DNA of 64,000 nt from Psychrobacter sp. JCM 18901 (GCF_000586435.1 NZ_BAWH01000001.1:248001-312000), one strand, 5' to 3'; shown: positions 1-9,539, numbered from the stretch's first letter. A program made the numbers and translations. Notes: generated by a model not told the origin, from the sequence alone.

Positions 1-136
1 CTGTCTTGCGCGGACAAAAGTTTTTGTAGAGTAGGCAAAAACACTTCTGCTGATAATGGCGCCAATGGTCTGCCATAGCTACCAAAGGTACCGCCAGCAT
101 AAATCAGTTGAATAGGATCGGATAGTTTTTGAGCAT
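1..136 (-). CDS. Asparaginase, N-terminal fragment cut by the window edge
   Basis: The first 45 or so residues of an L-asparaginase-family enzyme, which hydrolyses L-asparagine to aspartate and ammonia. The visible sequence IQLIYAGGTFGSYGRPLAP matches the N-terminal substrate-binding strand, with the catalytic threonine in the YAGGTFGS motif (IYTGGTIG in typical family members). The only sensible start is the ATG at 136. It is out of frame with the motif unless one base is restored near 117-122; reading CC as CCC gives MLKNYPDPIQLIYAGG. This is the same G/C under-call seen across the window. The gene is transcribed away from fimV, from which a terminator separates it. The family call is fair; the subtype is unknown because most of the gene lies outside. 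Confidence 0.6.
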
Positions 137-250
137 AACAGAAGATGGCATAGTATCAACACAGTAAACAATTATGGAAGAAAAGAGGCGCTAGAGGATT
201 GAGCAACGATGGCTGAAGGGTTCAATAATAGATAGTATTAGAGTTAAATG

Positions 251-295
251 CAAAAAAATCAGCAAGCATCCCGTGATTAGGAAGTACTTGCTGAT
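251..295 (-). terminator. Rho-independent terminator after the FimV C-terminal gene
   Basis: A perfect 9-bp stem (ATCAGCAAG with CTTGCTGAT, positions 258-266 and 287-295) is followed on the minus strand by seven Ts (252-258). It lies just downstream of the stop codon at 314 and separates this gene from the asparaginase. Confidence 0.8.
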
Positions 296-313
296 AAGAG
301 ACTAGACTATTGA

Positions 314-1975
314 CTACGCAGTACGTTCAAGTAGTAACTGTGCTTGCTGTTTCTGTTCACTATTACCTTGAGCTATCACCTCATTGAGTAGACGCTTTGC
401 ACTGTCATATTCACCCAGTTGCAGATATTGATCTGCCAAGTCTAAAGTCACTTGATTACTGTCTAGTGACTTTACGAAATCAAAATCTGCTGCGAACCGT
501 GATGAGAAATCTTCTGCTGACTCAGTCTCTTGAGGCGTAATAGGAGTGTCACTCTCAACTGGTGCAGCTGTAGAGACTGGGGTAGTGGTCGACGGAGTGT
601 CAAATAGAGAATCAGCATCGTCAATATTAAAATCATCGTCTATCAGTGTATTGTCATCAAATCTCAATGGTGCAGCAGGTGCGATATTCGATTCTTCAAC
701 AACGCTAACATCATTAACCTCGATATCATCATTGAGTAATGGTTCCTCAAGATTAATATTTGCAAAGCTCTCTTCTTCAAGGGTCATACTCTCAGAAGCA
801 TTACTTCCAAAATCAGTATTTTCCAGAATGAAATTGTCAAAATCACTGTCGTTTTCAGTCGTAGATAGGTCGTCATTGGAGACAGTACTGATATCATCTG
901 ATGCATCTAGACTGCCCAAAGATAAAGCAAAGTCATCTTCACCGTTTTGGATAGTATCAATAGAGTGTGGTTCTGAATTCGTAGATATGTCATTAGTGAC
1001 GACGTCGTCTTTGTCTGCATCGGCTGCTAAATCATCGAAGTCTAATATAAAGTCTTCTTCTAGTACTGCTTTCTCATTGTCATCATGTGAGAGGTTAGTG
1101 TCTATAGATGATTCATTCGAAGTATCATCAAATGAATCAAAGTCAAACTCAAAGTCACTAAGATCGTTAGCTTCGTTATTACTAACATTATCGTTAGCAG
1201 AGCTCTCTAAAACGTCGTTATTTACATTGTCCAATGGTGTGACAGGCATTTCACTTGTCGTATTAGGCGCATCGAAATCGTTCTCTAAATCGCTGAGAGT
1301 CAGATCAAAGCTATCATTCGGATTTTCGGTAATAGAACTAACATTATCGACTTTGTCTGATAACTCTAAGCTGTCGATAGGTTCATTTATTGCAGTATCG
1401 TTATTACTTTCTTCAATTGACTGGTGATCTACTGTATTAGTACTATCATTCTGACTAATAGGCAAATCGAAGTCGATAGCGTCAAAATCATCTTTGGCAT
1501 TGTCCGTTGCCAGTGTTTGCGCAGCGGCAGGTTCTAATTCATCAAACGATAGATTTCTTATCTCGTCTGCTTGAGCGATAGTCTGACTGTCGTTATGATT
1601 TCTTATAGACTCATAAATATTATTAAAATCTTCTGGCTGATTTATCGTCGCGTATATGCTGAGTAGTTTAAGAGACAATACACTGTTATGAGGTTTTTCA
1701 CTTAGACCACGTTTAATGGTTTCGATCGCCTTGTCATAGCGCTGCTGATCCACAAAACGCTGAGCAATAGTGATATGGTCAAATTTATGGCTATTGCTGA
1801 CATTAGTGTGGGTAGGAGTATCATAGTCTACTTTTGGTGATGGAGTAGGCGTATCTTTTCTTGCATTAATAGGCGAAGGTGATGACGATTTCTGCGCCTT
1901 ATTTTTGCGCAAGAATAAAGCAGCCACTAACAGAATAAGCGCCAATCCGGCGATGATATATAGCATATTGTCCAT
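314..1975 (-). CDS. fimV: FimV C-terminal half: membrane anchor plus acidic cytoplasmic domain
   Basis: About 553 aa, matching the inner-membrane and cytoplasmic half of FimV/HubP polar landmark proteins, which organise type IV pili, chemoreceptors and type II secretion at the cell pole. One membrane helix (about residues 4-22, MLYIIAGLALILLVAALFL) is followed by a basic stop-transfer stretch. A TPR-like segment lies near residues 70-100 (VDQQRYDKAIETIKRGLSEK). Then comes a long, very acidic Asp/Ser/Asn region (about 150-490), and the conserved FimV C-terminal TPR-like cap (about 500-553, LADQYLQLGEYDSAKRLLNE). The ATG at 1975 is preferred over the start at 1999 because AGGA sits just upstream and the helix then begins at once. 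It follows the LysM half of FimV by about 50 bp in the same frame, but a clear stop separates them, so FimV may be two genes here. Confidence 0.8.
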   Translation of the reverse strand: MDNMLYIIAGLALILLVAALFLRKNKAQKSSSPSPINARKDTPTPSPKVDYDTPTHTNVSNSHKFDHITIAQRFVDQQRYDKAIETIKRGLSEKPHNSVLSLKLLSIYATINQPEDFNNIYESIRNHNDSQTIAQADEIRNLSFDELEPAAAQTLATDNAKDDFDAIDFDLPISQNDSTNTVDHQSIEESNNDTAINEPIDSLELSDKVDNVSSITENPNDSFDLTLSDLENDFDAPNTTSEMPVTPLDNVNNDVLESSANDNVSNNEANDLSDFEFDFDSFDDTSNESSIDTNLSHDDNEKAVLEEDFILDFDDLAADADKDDVVTNDISTNSEPHSIDTIQNGEDDFALSLGSLDASDDISTVSNDDLSTTENDSDFDNFILENTDFGSNASESMTLEEESFANINLEEPLLNDDIEVNDVSVVEESNIAPAAPLRFDDNTLIDDDFNIDDADSLFDTPSTTTPVSTAAPVESDTPITPQETESAEDFSSRFAADFDFVKSLDSNQVTLDLADQYLQLGEYDSAKRLLNEVIAQGNSEQKQQAQLLLERTA

Positions 1976-2026
1976 AGTTATTCCTACGCCTGTGATCACA
2001 ATCTAATGTATGAATCAGTTAGGCAA

Positions 2027-3784
2027 TTATTGATTGCGTAATTTTTCGAGACGAGCCTGCAGCTCAGCCAATTTTTGGTTTTGTAATTGAATTTTTTTAG
2101 TATAACTACTAAGAGTGCTACTGGTACTTGATAAACGTTGGGCCTGTGATGCTGCTTGTTGCCGCGATGCTTTGAGTGTCGCTAATATATCTGTACTCAA
2201 ACCATTCCCTGTGTTTGATGCCGCTTTTGCTTGAGTGCCATCTGCATTGCCATCTCGCCCGGGCGCAAGCACAGAAAATTGTGCTTTTGATAAGGTTTGT
2301 GTTTTAGTTGTCGTGGCTTTTTCAGGGCGTTTGGCCGCTTGCGTACTTATAGAAGGTTTTTTTAAAAGGTCTTTGAGCTGTTTTTTGCACCGCCGCTGTA
2401 TTTGCTCTGCGAATATACTGTCTTTGTGCATCGATGGCCGCTTCTAGATTTTTCTGTGATGGTATAACATCATAACTAGGCAAAATAAGCTTAGCATCTG
2501 CTTTTAATTGATCTGCGTCTTTATTGATAAAAGCATCAGGGTTTTGTGATTGAATTTGCTTCATCACGATGGAAGTATCTAGATTGTTTTCTTGCGCGAT
2601 CTGCTGAGCAATAATCCATAGGCTATCGTTACGTTGTACTTGGTATTGATTAACTGTCGAACTATCTATTGCTATGTCATTTGAAGACGTATTATTAATA
2701 GCGCTGTTAGGAGTTCTCGACGTTGTATTGTCAATAGAAGCCGCCAAGACGCTAGTATCATTTTTCTCAGTATTGCTTGCGATGATGCTAGTAGTCGGAG
2801 TAGATACGGGTGATGTATCAGCATCTGTTTTTTTACGACTCGGCTGTATCTGCCGTGTGACTTGAATATTTAGAGTGTCGAGTGGTTTATCAATTAATAC
2901 TTTATCTAATATTGGAGTGCTTTTTATACTTGCCTTATCGCTATCGTTGTCAATCGCTTTCGTAGGTTCAGTGCTGTTATTCGCACTCAAAGCACTGCTA
3001 TCTAACGGTTCGATGAACTAAGACCGTTATCAGTATTCTTTGCATTACTGATAGTGTTTTTTATATCAGAATCACTATTTAAACGCCCATTATCAAGACG
3101 ACTAGGCGCGTAAGTAAGGTTGCTAGTCTGCGAAGTAGCTGTCACTGTCGGAGCTTGTATGTTAGACACTGATCTAGAAATAGAAGAGTCAACTGTTGCT
3201 ATGTTTGCTAGAGCTGGTTTATTTGCAGCAGCGTTAGATACTGACATTAGCGGCGGCGGTGCACCTTTTCTTACGGTTAACGGTTTAACTGTGCTTGCAG
3301 AAACACTAGGTAAATTAGGTTTTTTTGTACCTTTGACAATGTTTTCTGGAGTCTTATTAATCGGTAGACTATCGCTTAACGGCATTAATAATGTTTTTGG
3401 TACAACATTTTGCTGCCCATTATCATTGATCGATAACACCAAATCAGCAAAGGGCTTGGACACAGGCTGCGATGTGCTGATTAATACCTGACCACTGGTC
3501 GCTGAAGTTGCTTGAAAGCGCACTTGCATTGAATCGGTCGGCGTTAATCCCATCTGCTGATAGATAACTGGATTGGCCAAGCTCGCTGAAAAATCAGCCG
3601 CTCGTATGTCGGTGACCACGATACTTGCGCTCAACGGTTCATGCTGAGCTGAGCTAACCACTGTCTTACCGATAGTTGCCGCTTGTGCGCTTGGAATAAT
3701 AGCGGCCAAACCTACAGAATAAAGTAATGCCATCGATACCGCGCGATGTACAGGAGTCAAGCGACGAGATAAATGACAAGACAT
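2027..3784 (-). CDS. fimV: FimV N-terminal half with LysM domain (frameshifted as read)
   Basis: The periplasmic part of FimV, about 585 aa once repaired. A signal peptide covers residues 1-35 (cleavage after AQAA). The FimV core domain follows (about 36-140, from IGKTVVSSAQHEPLSASI). Then come Ser/Thr/Asn-rich linkers, a LysM peptidoglycan-binding motif (YQVQRNDSLWIIAQQIAQEN, about residues 380-430), and a C-terminal coiled coil (LQNQKLAELQARLEKLRNQ). Two breaks interrupt it: one base is missing between 3002 and 3020, and one extra base lies in the T7 run at 2357-2363. Both fit the window-wide indel pattern. The signal peptide and LysM place it in the periplasm against peptidoglycan; the following gene supplies the membrane anchor. 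Confidence 0.8.
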
Positions 3785-3894
3785 GAGCAGTCCTTTACAA
3801 AATAAGTTATCTTTGCTGTTATAACAAAGTACGGTTTAGTTTACCAGTTTATTTCACAACTGTTGCGTCCAATGCATAAATGTTTATTTAATGT

Positions 3895-5097
3895 TCAGCT
3901 TATTTTCTTGTCAAGTAACATAGCATCACCATAACTAAAGAATCGATATTCTTTTTTAATAGCATGTTGATAGGCATGTTCAATCGATGCTTTGCCAGAA
4001 AAAGCTGATACCAACATTAGCAACGTCGATTTGGGTAAATGAAAGTTTGTTAACAGTCGATCAATGACACCGAATTTAAACCCTGGATAAATAAAGATGT
4101 CCGTGTCCCCTGACCAACTAGAGAGTGCTTGTCCATTGATAGCCGTTTTTTGATACGCCGTTTCAAGGACGCGAGTCACTGTGGTACCAATCGCGATGAC
4201 CTTATTACCATTTGCATGCGTTTTATTAATCAGCTCAGCAGTTGCTTGTGGTAGATGTGCATACTCACTGTGCATAGTATGATTGAGTAGGTTGTCTGTT
4301 TTAACTGGTGCAAAGGTACCAGCGCCAACATGCAATGTCACAAAAGCAGTATTGATGCCTTTTTCTGAAAGTTTATTAAGCACCAATTCATCGAAATGCA
4401 AACTTGCTGTCGGTGCAGCGACACTTGCAAGCTTAGCAGGATCATGAAACACCGTTTGATAACGAGTATTATCAGTATCGTCAGCATGACGTTCAAAGTA
4501 AGGCGGGATAGGTAACTCACCGTAGAGTTCTAAATCAGGCAATATTGGCGCATCAAAGGCTAAAACAAATAAATTATCCTGACGGCCAATCATCGCGCCA
4601 CTCATATGACGATCGGCAAGTTGAAAGCGTTGACCAAGTTTCAATGCTTTGCTGGCTTTTACATGGCAAAGGGCAATATGTTCTTGGTTGACTGACTCAT
4701 TATCTGAATCTTCTAAATGCAGTGTTGTTATATCTAAGTCTGAGACAGTAACCAATCGCTCAATTAAAACCTCAAGTTTACCGCCAGTATCTTTTTGACC
4801 AAATAGACGTGCCTTCATCACCTTTGTATCATTAAATACAATAAGGTCTCCAGCGTTTAATAATTCAGGCAATTCAGAAAACAAACAGTCTTCTACAGGC
4901 GTAGCATTTGTGTCAGTGTGAGCAGGCAAGTACAAAAGTTTTGAAGCAGAACGCTGCGCTAATGGATATCGCGCAATCAAACGATCTGGTAAGTCATAGT
5001 CGTAATCTTCCACGCTTAGATAATCTAAGACGTCACTGTTGTTATTGGTAGTAAGTGGGGCATTAGAATCGGAAGATGCAGTGTGAGTGTTGGTCAT
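3895..5097 (-). CDS. queA: S-adenosylmethionine:tRNA ribosyltransferase-isomerase QueA
   Basis: Makes epoxyqueuosine in tRNA wobble position 34 by transferring and isomerising the ribosyl group of SAM onto preQ1. The family is clear from DYDLPDRLIARYPLAQRSAS near the N terminus, NDTKVMKARLFGQK, the VAAPTASLHF block, LHVGAGTFAPVK, and the C-terminal FHLPKSTLLMLVSAFSG. At 400 aa it is about 40-50 residues longer than usual. Part of the excess is a Ser/Thr/Asn-rich N-terminal extension of about 28 residues before the conserved DYDYDLP, and part lies in a central loop (about 140-155). The ATG at 5097 is the first in frame and has only a weak ribosome-binding site, so a later start is possible. 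It is a soluble cytoplasmic enzyme, co-oriented with fimV and dinB. Confidence 0.93.
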   Translation of the reverse strand: MTNTHTASSDSNAPLTTNNNSDVLDYLSVEDYDYDLPDRLIARYPLAQRSASKLLYLPAHTDTNATPVEDCLFSELPELLNAGDLIVFNDTKVMKARLFGQKDTGGKLEVLIERLVTVSDLDITTLHLEDSDNESVNQEHIALCHVKASKALKLGQRFQLADRHMSGAMIGRQDNLFVLAFDAPILPDLELYGELPIPPYFERHADDTDNTRYQTVFHDPAKLASVAAPTASLHFDELVLNKLSEKGINTAFVTLHVGAGTFAPVKTDNLLNHTMHSEYAHLPQATAELINKTHANGNKVIAIGTTVTRVLETAYQKTAINGQALSSWSGDTDIFIYPGFKFGVIDRLLTNFHLPKSTLLMLVSAFSGKASIEHAYQHAIKKEYRFFSYGDAMLLDKKIS

Positions 5098-5268
5098 AAT
5101 TAGTCTTTAAATGGATAGAAATTTTGGCATAATTGTAGCAGAAATACTGCTACAAAAGGTTGCTTTACTAAGTAGTCACCGTATACAAAACTTGTTTGAA
5201 TTGCTTAAATAGCCTAAGCGATAAGCTTTTAACTGTCCTAATGTTTGTTACGTTAGTCTTTGCTTATT

Positions 5269-6354
5269 TTACTCAAATAAATTTAATTGAGGCAATAGTT
5301 GGGCTGCAGGTGTCAATGACGAAAAAGTGACCCCGACTAGTCGGATAGGGAGCTGGCGCGGAATATCTAAGAATAACTTGTCTAACCAGTAATGAGCAGA
5401 TTCAGCACTACTAAAAGCGGTGGTTAGCGTGTGTGTACGGGTAATCTGAGTAAAGTCAGCATACTTAACCTTGAGCGTTATAGTATGAGCGACGAGATTT
5501 TTTTTGTGCAGTTGCGCGAAGGCATCCGCGTTTTGTTCATAGATTTGTACACGTAACGCCGTGTCATCGTTTAGGTTTTCTCTAAAAGTAGTCTCCGAAC
5601 CAACAGACTTATGCAGGCGCTCAGATTTGACAGCGCGTTCATCCCGACCATGAGCGATGTCATGATAAAACTGTCCTCGCTTACCAAACTCATTAATCAA
5701 TACTTCGGCTGACATACGGCGTAGATCAGCACCATTAGTCACGCCCATCGCATGTAATCGTCTTGCCGTTGCTTTACCTATCCCATGAAATCGTTCAATA
5801 GGCAGTGTACTAATAAAAGCATCAGCGTCTTCTGGTGTGATAATAGCGGTGCCGTTAGGCTTATTGATATCAGAGGCAATCTTGGCCAACATTTTGTTGA
5901 AGGACACGCCAGCAGAAGCAGTCAATCCTGTATGTTGCAATATTTGTGCTCTTAACCAATTTGCCATTAATGTCGCTGAGCCTTTATGTACAGTAAGACC
6001 AGTGACATCGAGATAAGCCTCATCTAGCGATAATGGCTCAACATGAGGCGTTAAGCTGTACATGATATTGCGAATATCGCTGCTAACAGCTCGATATACT
6101 TCAAAACGTGGTCTGACAAATATGACTTCTGGACAACGTTTGCGAGCCTCATAACAAGACATGGCTGAGCGCACTCCAAACTGACGTACCTCATAGCTAG
6201 CCGCTGCTACAACACCGCGACCATTTGGATCTCCACCAACCACTAGTGGTTTGCCCCGTAATTCTGGGAAGTCACGTTGTTCTACACTGGCATAAAACGC
6301 ATCCATGTCTATATGAATGATTTTACGTGGACTGGATGCTGTAGGAGTTTTCAT
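5269..6354 (-). CDS. dinB: DNA polymerase IV (Y-family translesion polymerase)
   Basis: 361 aa, the normal length for DinB. The N-terminal palm motif IHIDMDAFYASVEQRD carries the first catalytic Asp, and PLSLDEAYLDVTG supplies the second Asp-Glu pair. Also seen are the ASYEVRQFGVRSAMS fingers segment and a helix-hairpin-helix thumb (IERFHGIGKATARRLHAMG, about residues 180-200). The last residues, QLNLFE, are a textbook beta-clamp-binding motif. The enzyme copies damaged templates at low fidelity. I did not see a convincing LexA box upstream by eye. An unbroken frame makes this one of the undamaged genes here. Confidence 0.95.
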   Translation of the reverse strand: MKTPTASSPRKIIHIDMDAFYASVEQRDFPELRGKPLVVGGDPNGRGVVAAASYEVRQFGVRSAMSCYEARKRCPEVIFVRPRFEVYRAVSSDIRNIMYSLTPHVEPLSLDEAYLDVTGLTVHKGSATLMANWLRAQILQHTGLTASAGVSFNKMLAKIASDINKPNGTAIITPEDADAFISTLPIERFHGIGKATARRLHAMGVTNGADLRRMSAEVLINEFGKRGQFYHDIAHGRDERAVKSERLHKSVGSETTFRENLNDDTALRVQIYEQNADAFAQLHKKNLVAHTITLKVKYADFTQITRTHTLTTAFSSAESAHYWLDKLFLDIPRQLPIRLVGVTFSSLTPAAQLLPQLNLFE

Positions 6355-6860
6355 GGTTGATATTTTACATCACTCAATACTTCTGTTTCAGTATCGATTA
6401 TTAAACTATAAAGAGATTTTTCGAATATAGAACCATAAAAATATGGCAATATGCGAATAATTTATATATCAATAATTAAATATAGTGTAAGGTTAATAGT
6501 CAGAGATATATGGCGTTAAAATACTAATAGATTAAATATGGTTAACATATGTTCACTAATATATATTCTGTATGGCGCATACCTCAAGTTTTTCAGATTT
6601 TCCATACCGCCTGTCTGAATATTATCGCCTTCCATCATGAATATTATAGTTGTATGTTACAGTTCTAATGCTATCGTTTTACAATATATTAACCACGATA
6701 ATCAATAGTTATGAAAGTAATAAATGGTCTTTTATAGGAATTGTATTTACCTGATAAGACATTGTTTATAGCTCATACCAAACTTATGAATTGAATACTG
6801 GTAAATTAAATTTCTAAAAAAATAGTAATGAGAAAGTTCAAGATAATTAAGGAGCTGATA
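6355..6860. other. AT-rich intergenic gap of about 500 bp
   Basis: The space between the dinB start and the small plus-strand gene is very AT-rich with no open frame of note, no clear stem-loop with a T run and no tRNA-like fold. It probably holds the dinB promoter near 6355-6420 and the promoter of the small gene near its right end. I see nothing else in it. Confidence 0.4.
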
Positions 6861-7106
6861 ATGAGTCATGAATTAAAAGGGAGCGATTTAACACGAGCAA
6901 TGCTAGCGCGGGGTGATAAAAAAATATGGTGCGCAGTGTGTGATGAAAGCGATGAACAAGCGATGATGGATCAGTGTGGTAATGATTTTACAGCCTATAT
7001 TGTGTCATTTAATGATGGATATTTTTATTGTAGTGCTGGCATGCCATGGAGTTATGCGGTACCAATTAAGATAAGCGCTGTCATGCCATTTGAAGTATCG
7101 ATATAA
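6861..7106 (+). CDS. Small protein of unknown function, 81 aa
   Basis: Not recognised. The start at 6861 is chosen over the upstream ATG at 6828 because AAGGAG lies 7 bp before it. The product (MSHELKGSDLTRAMLARGD at the start) has no signal peptide or membrane helix. It carries four cysteines: C-x2-C (WCAVCDE, about residue 26), one in DQCGND and one in YFYCSAG. A metal or redox role is possible but is only inference. The C-terminal half (AYIVSFNDGYFYCSAGMPWSYAVPI) resembles a small beta-rich fold. It stands alone, with tRNA-Leu downstream on the opposite strand. The ribosome-binding site and steady codon use make it likely real. Confidence 0.7.
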   Translation: MSHELKGSDLTRAMLARGDKKIWCAVCDESDEQAMMDQCGNDFTAYIVSFNDGYFYCSAGMPWSYAVPIKISAVMPFEVSI

Positions 7107-7143
7107 GTAAATTAAGAGTTTGATAGGGCGAATATAATAAGCA

Positions 7144-7164
7144 CAAAAAAACTCCGATAAAGGA
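7144..7164 (-). terminator. Probable terminator after tRNA-Leu
   Basis: On the minus strand, just past the tRNA 3' end, CTCC-TTTATC-GGAG is followed by seven Ts. The stem is only about 4 bp, so this is a weak but well-placed candidate. Confidence 0.5.
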
Positions 7165-7184
7165 GGCTAGTTTGTACTAAATAT

Positions 7185-7271
7185 TGGTACCAGTGGTCGG
7201 ACTCGAACCGACACGCTTTTAAAGGCAACGGATTTTGAATCCGTCATGTCTACCAATTCCATCACACTGGC
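7185..7271 (-). tRNA. tRNA-Leu, anticodon CAA
   Basis: A class II tRNA of 87 nt including an encoded CCA end. The acceptor stem GCCAGTG pairs with CACTGGT, ending in a G-U pair, with discriminator A and then CCA. The D loop has GGAATTGGTAGAC. The anticodon stem ACGGA/TCCGT closes the loop TTCAAAA, giving anticodon CAA, which reads UUG codons. A long variable arm follows, as expected for leucine. The T arm has GGTTCGAGTCC. Confidence 0.95.
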
Positions 7272-7342
7272 ATGTTAGGTGATAATAGCTATTGACTAAA
7301 TATTATCTAATTGGGCTACAGTGTTGACTGTATAGGCTGCGT

Positions 7343-7369
7343 ATTATAGCAGCTATTTACATGCGTCAA
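7343..7369 (-). promoter_or_regulatory. Sigma-70 promoter for tRNA-Leu
   Basis: On the minus strand TTGACG (7364-7369) and TATAAT (7343-7348) are separated by 15 bp, about 70 bp upstream of the tRNA 5' end. The boxes are near consensus; the spacer is slightly short. Confidence 0.6.
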
Positions 7370-7422
7370 GTATTATTTTATACAATTTTTCATTTATTCT
7401 ACTGGTGCTAAATAGCATCATT

Positions 7423-8196
7423 CTAGCCGACAAAGGCACGCTCAACTGCGTAATCTGCTTGCACACCCATACGTGGTGAAACAGTCAGGCCAAAGTCATC
7501 TAAAATAGCAGAAACCTCAGCATTAAACGGCATGCTGCCACAAAGCATGACACGGTCGTCATCTTTATTCATTGGTGGTAAACCAATATCTTCGAACAAT
7601 TTGCCTGATTTCATCAAATCAGTGACACGTCCTTGGTTTCTGAATTCTTCACGCGTAACAGTTGGATAATAGATGAATTTTTCGCGATACCATTCACCAA
7701 AGATTTCATCATTAGGCAGCTCATTTTCAAACATTTCACGATAAGCCAAATCATGAACATGACGTACGCCATGTACTAAGATGATTTTGTCAAAACGCTC
7801 ATACACTTCAGGATCACGTGCTAGTGACAAGAAGGGAGCAAGGCCAGTACCAGTAGAGAGCATGTAAAGGTTCTTACCTGGTAGCAGATCGTCCAATACT
7901 AGTGTGCCTGTTGGCTTTTTACTGACTAACAGCTCATCACCTACTTTGATATGTTGCAAGCGCGAAGTTAATGGACCATCTTGAACTTTAATAGAGAAAA
8001 ATTCTAAATGATCTTCATAGTTAGGGCTGGCAATTGAATAAGCGCGTAATAGTGGCTTGCCATCAACAACAAGTCCAATCATCGCAAATTCGCCATTACG
8101 AAAGCGCAAGCCATCGTCACGAGTGGTTTTGATACTAAATAGAGAGTCATTCCAGTGATGAACCTCTGTGACCGTTTCGGTGCGAAGTTTTGACAT
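7423..8196 (-). CDS. fpr: Ferredoxin/flavodoxin--NADP+ reductase
   Basis: 257 aa, usual for bacterial Fpr. It moves electrons between NADPH and ferredoxin or flavodoxin through FAD, in the cytoplasm. The FAD-binding motif is LRAYSIASPNYEDHLEF (about residues 50-66, RxYS). NAD(P)-binding segments are LSTGTGLAPFLSLARDP (about 113-129) and VMLCGSMPFN (about 217-226). The C terminus AVERAFVG ends in the Phe-Val-Gly tail typical of the subgroup that stacks on the flavin. It has its own start and no close co-directional partner. About 425 bp of divergent intergenic space separate it from trmO. Confidence 0.93.
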   Translation of the reverse strand: MSKLRTETVTEVHHWNDSLFSIKTTRDDGLRFRNGEFAMIGLVVDGKPLLRAYSIASPNYEDHLEFFSIKVQDGPLTSRLQHIKVGDELLVSKKPTGTLVLDDLLPGKNLYMLSTGTGLAPFLSLARDPEVYERFDKIILVHGVRHVHDLAYREMFENELPNDEIFGEWYREKFIYYPTVTREEFRNQGRVTDLMKSGKLFEDIGLPPMNKDDDRVMLCGSMPFNAEVSAILDDFGLTVSPRMGVQADYAVERAFVG

Positions 8197-8622
8197 AAAG
8201 TCCTCGTTAATAAGTTGTTATTTGTGTGTTAAGTTTGAATAAGTATTAAATCAGAATTTTCAATGTTAAATTGAACATTATAAAAACGTATCAGTCTTTT
8301 AAGCGTTGTCGAAACTGCTATTTTTATGAACGAGTAAATGATGAGTAAGCGTAATAGAACTAGTTTATCAGCTTATATATAGCCAGCTATTACGTCATTA
8401 GACATAGTAAATTTGCGTCAACGATGACAGCATTACCGGTCATATCGCCCAAATGTAAATGACTCTCATCAAATTTCTTGCTCATAATACCAAACTTTAA
8501 AATAAAAATCCGTCTAGCAGTGATTGTCTAGCATGATAAAATGGAATATCGTTAGTGAGTAATTTTGTATCATTTGGCAAAACTGCTTTATCAAGACAGT
8601 TTTGTATTACTGGAGTTGGTAT
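8197..8622. other. Divergent intergenic region between fpr and trmO
   Basis: About 425 bp, presumably holding both promoters. It contains a 31-codon minus-strand frame (8390-8485) without a good ribosome-binding site, which I do not call as a gene. No clear terminator or repeat is visible. Confidence 0.4.
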
Positions 8623-9480
8623 ATGCTTGATGAGAATCCCCTGTTACATAACTACCATCAAGCTCCTGTTATTGGCTATCACCGTGCGCCGCTTTCGCAA
8701 AAATTCGGTGCGCCGCGCCAGCCAAACCTAGTCGCTTTGACTAGTGTCATTGAGATGTTAGCGCCATATGATACGCCAGCTGCATTTGATGGCTTGGACA
8801 AGTTTAGTCATATATGGGTGAGTTGGCAGTTTCATCATAATTATCGATATAAAAACAACAATAAAACTAGTAGTGGCTTTCGCGCTCAAGTACGCCCGCC
8901 AAGATTGGGTGGTAATCAAAAAATAGGGGTGTTTGCCAGTCGCAGTATGTATCGTCCTTCAGGGTTAGGTTTGTCTGTCGTCAAGCTCGAACAAGTCAAA
9001 ATAGTTCAAGGTCGTGTATTATTGATTATCAAAGGTGCTGATATGATAGATGGCACGCCAATCATCGATATAAAGCCATATGTGGCCTATAGTGATGCAC
9101 TGATTCAGACAGAGAATGGATTCGCACCAACCGCTCCAGAATTATTAACTGTGACTGTGACCGATGCTGCTAACGAACAGTTTATGATGCTAGTAAGCGC
9201 AGGCGAGCCTAGTGATGCTAATAACAATGATACAAGTATTAAAGACGCAAACACTGGATCGAATAGTGCGACAGTTGCGTCTACGATTCATCGTATACAA
9301 AATCAACTAGTAGCCTCAGATATGAGCATTATCAAAGAATTAATTGCCCAAGACCCGCGTCCAGCTTATCGTCGGACAGAGATAGCCACACCATTCATGA
9401 TGCGTTATAAATCCGTTGATGTGAGTTTTCAGTTGATAGAGTCAGGACAGCTACAGATAACTGCCGTAGTTGCAATCTAA
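8623..9480 (+). CDS. trmO: tRNA (N6-threonylcarbamoyladenosine37-N6)-methyltransferase TrmO
   Basis: Uses SAM to methylate t6A37 of threonine tRNAs, forming m6t6A. The TrmO/YaeB beta-barrel is recognisable from IGYHRAPLSQKFGAPRQP, LDKFSHIWVSWQFH, VRPPRLGGNQKIGVFASRS and YRPSGLGLSVVKLE, followed by IDIKPYVAYSD. The C-terminal domain has the typical QDPRPAYRR segment. A Ser/Thr/Asn-rich insertion (about residues 195-220) between the two is longer than usual. The start at 8623 is chosen because GGAG lies about 8 bp upstream; an earlier in-frame codon has no ribosome-binding site. Monocistronic, just ahead of gspE. Confidence 0.9.
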   Translation: MLDENPLLHNYHQAPVIGYHRAPLSQKFGAPRQPNLVALTSVIEMLAPYDTPAAFDGLDKFSHIWVSWQFHHNYRYKNNNKTSSGFRAQVRPPRLGGNQKIGVFASRSMYRPSGLGLSVVKLEQVKIVQGRVLLIIKGADMIDGTPIIDIKPYVAYSDALIQTENGFAPTAPELLTVTVTDAANEQFMMLVSAGEPSDANNNDTSIKDANTGSNSATVASTIHRIQNQLVASDMSIIKELIAQDPRPAYRRTEIATPFMMRYKSVDVSFQLIESGQLQITAVVAI

Positions 9481-9539
9481 CGGGCTTGCATTGATATCAT
9501 TTTTGACAACACATTTTAAAAAAATAGAAGAAGAGAGAT

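Noticed and set aside
546..1427. Long plus-strand frame (about 290 codons) opposite the acidic part of FimV.
   Set aside because: Its Ser/Leu-rich composition is the mirror image of an Asp/Asn/Ser-rich gene on the other strand; no start signals or family features.
8390..8485. Minus-strand frame of 31 codons in the fpr-trmO gap (MSKKFDESHLHLGDMTGNAV).
   Set aside because: No ribosome-binding site, no match that I recognise, and too short to judge; possibly a remnant.
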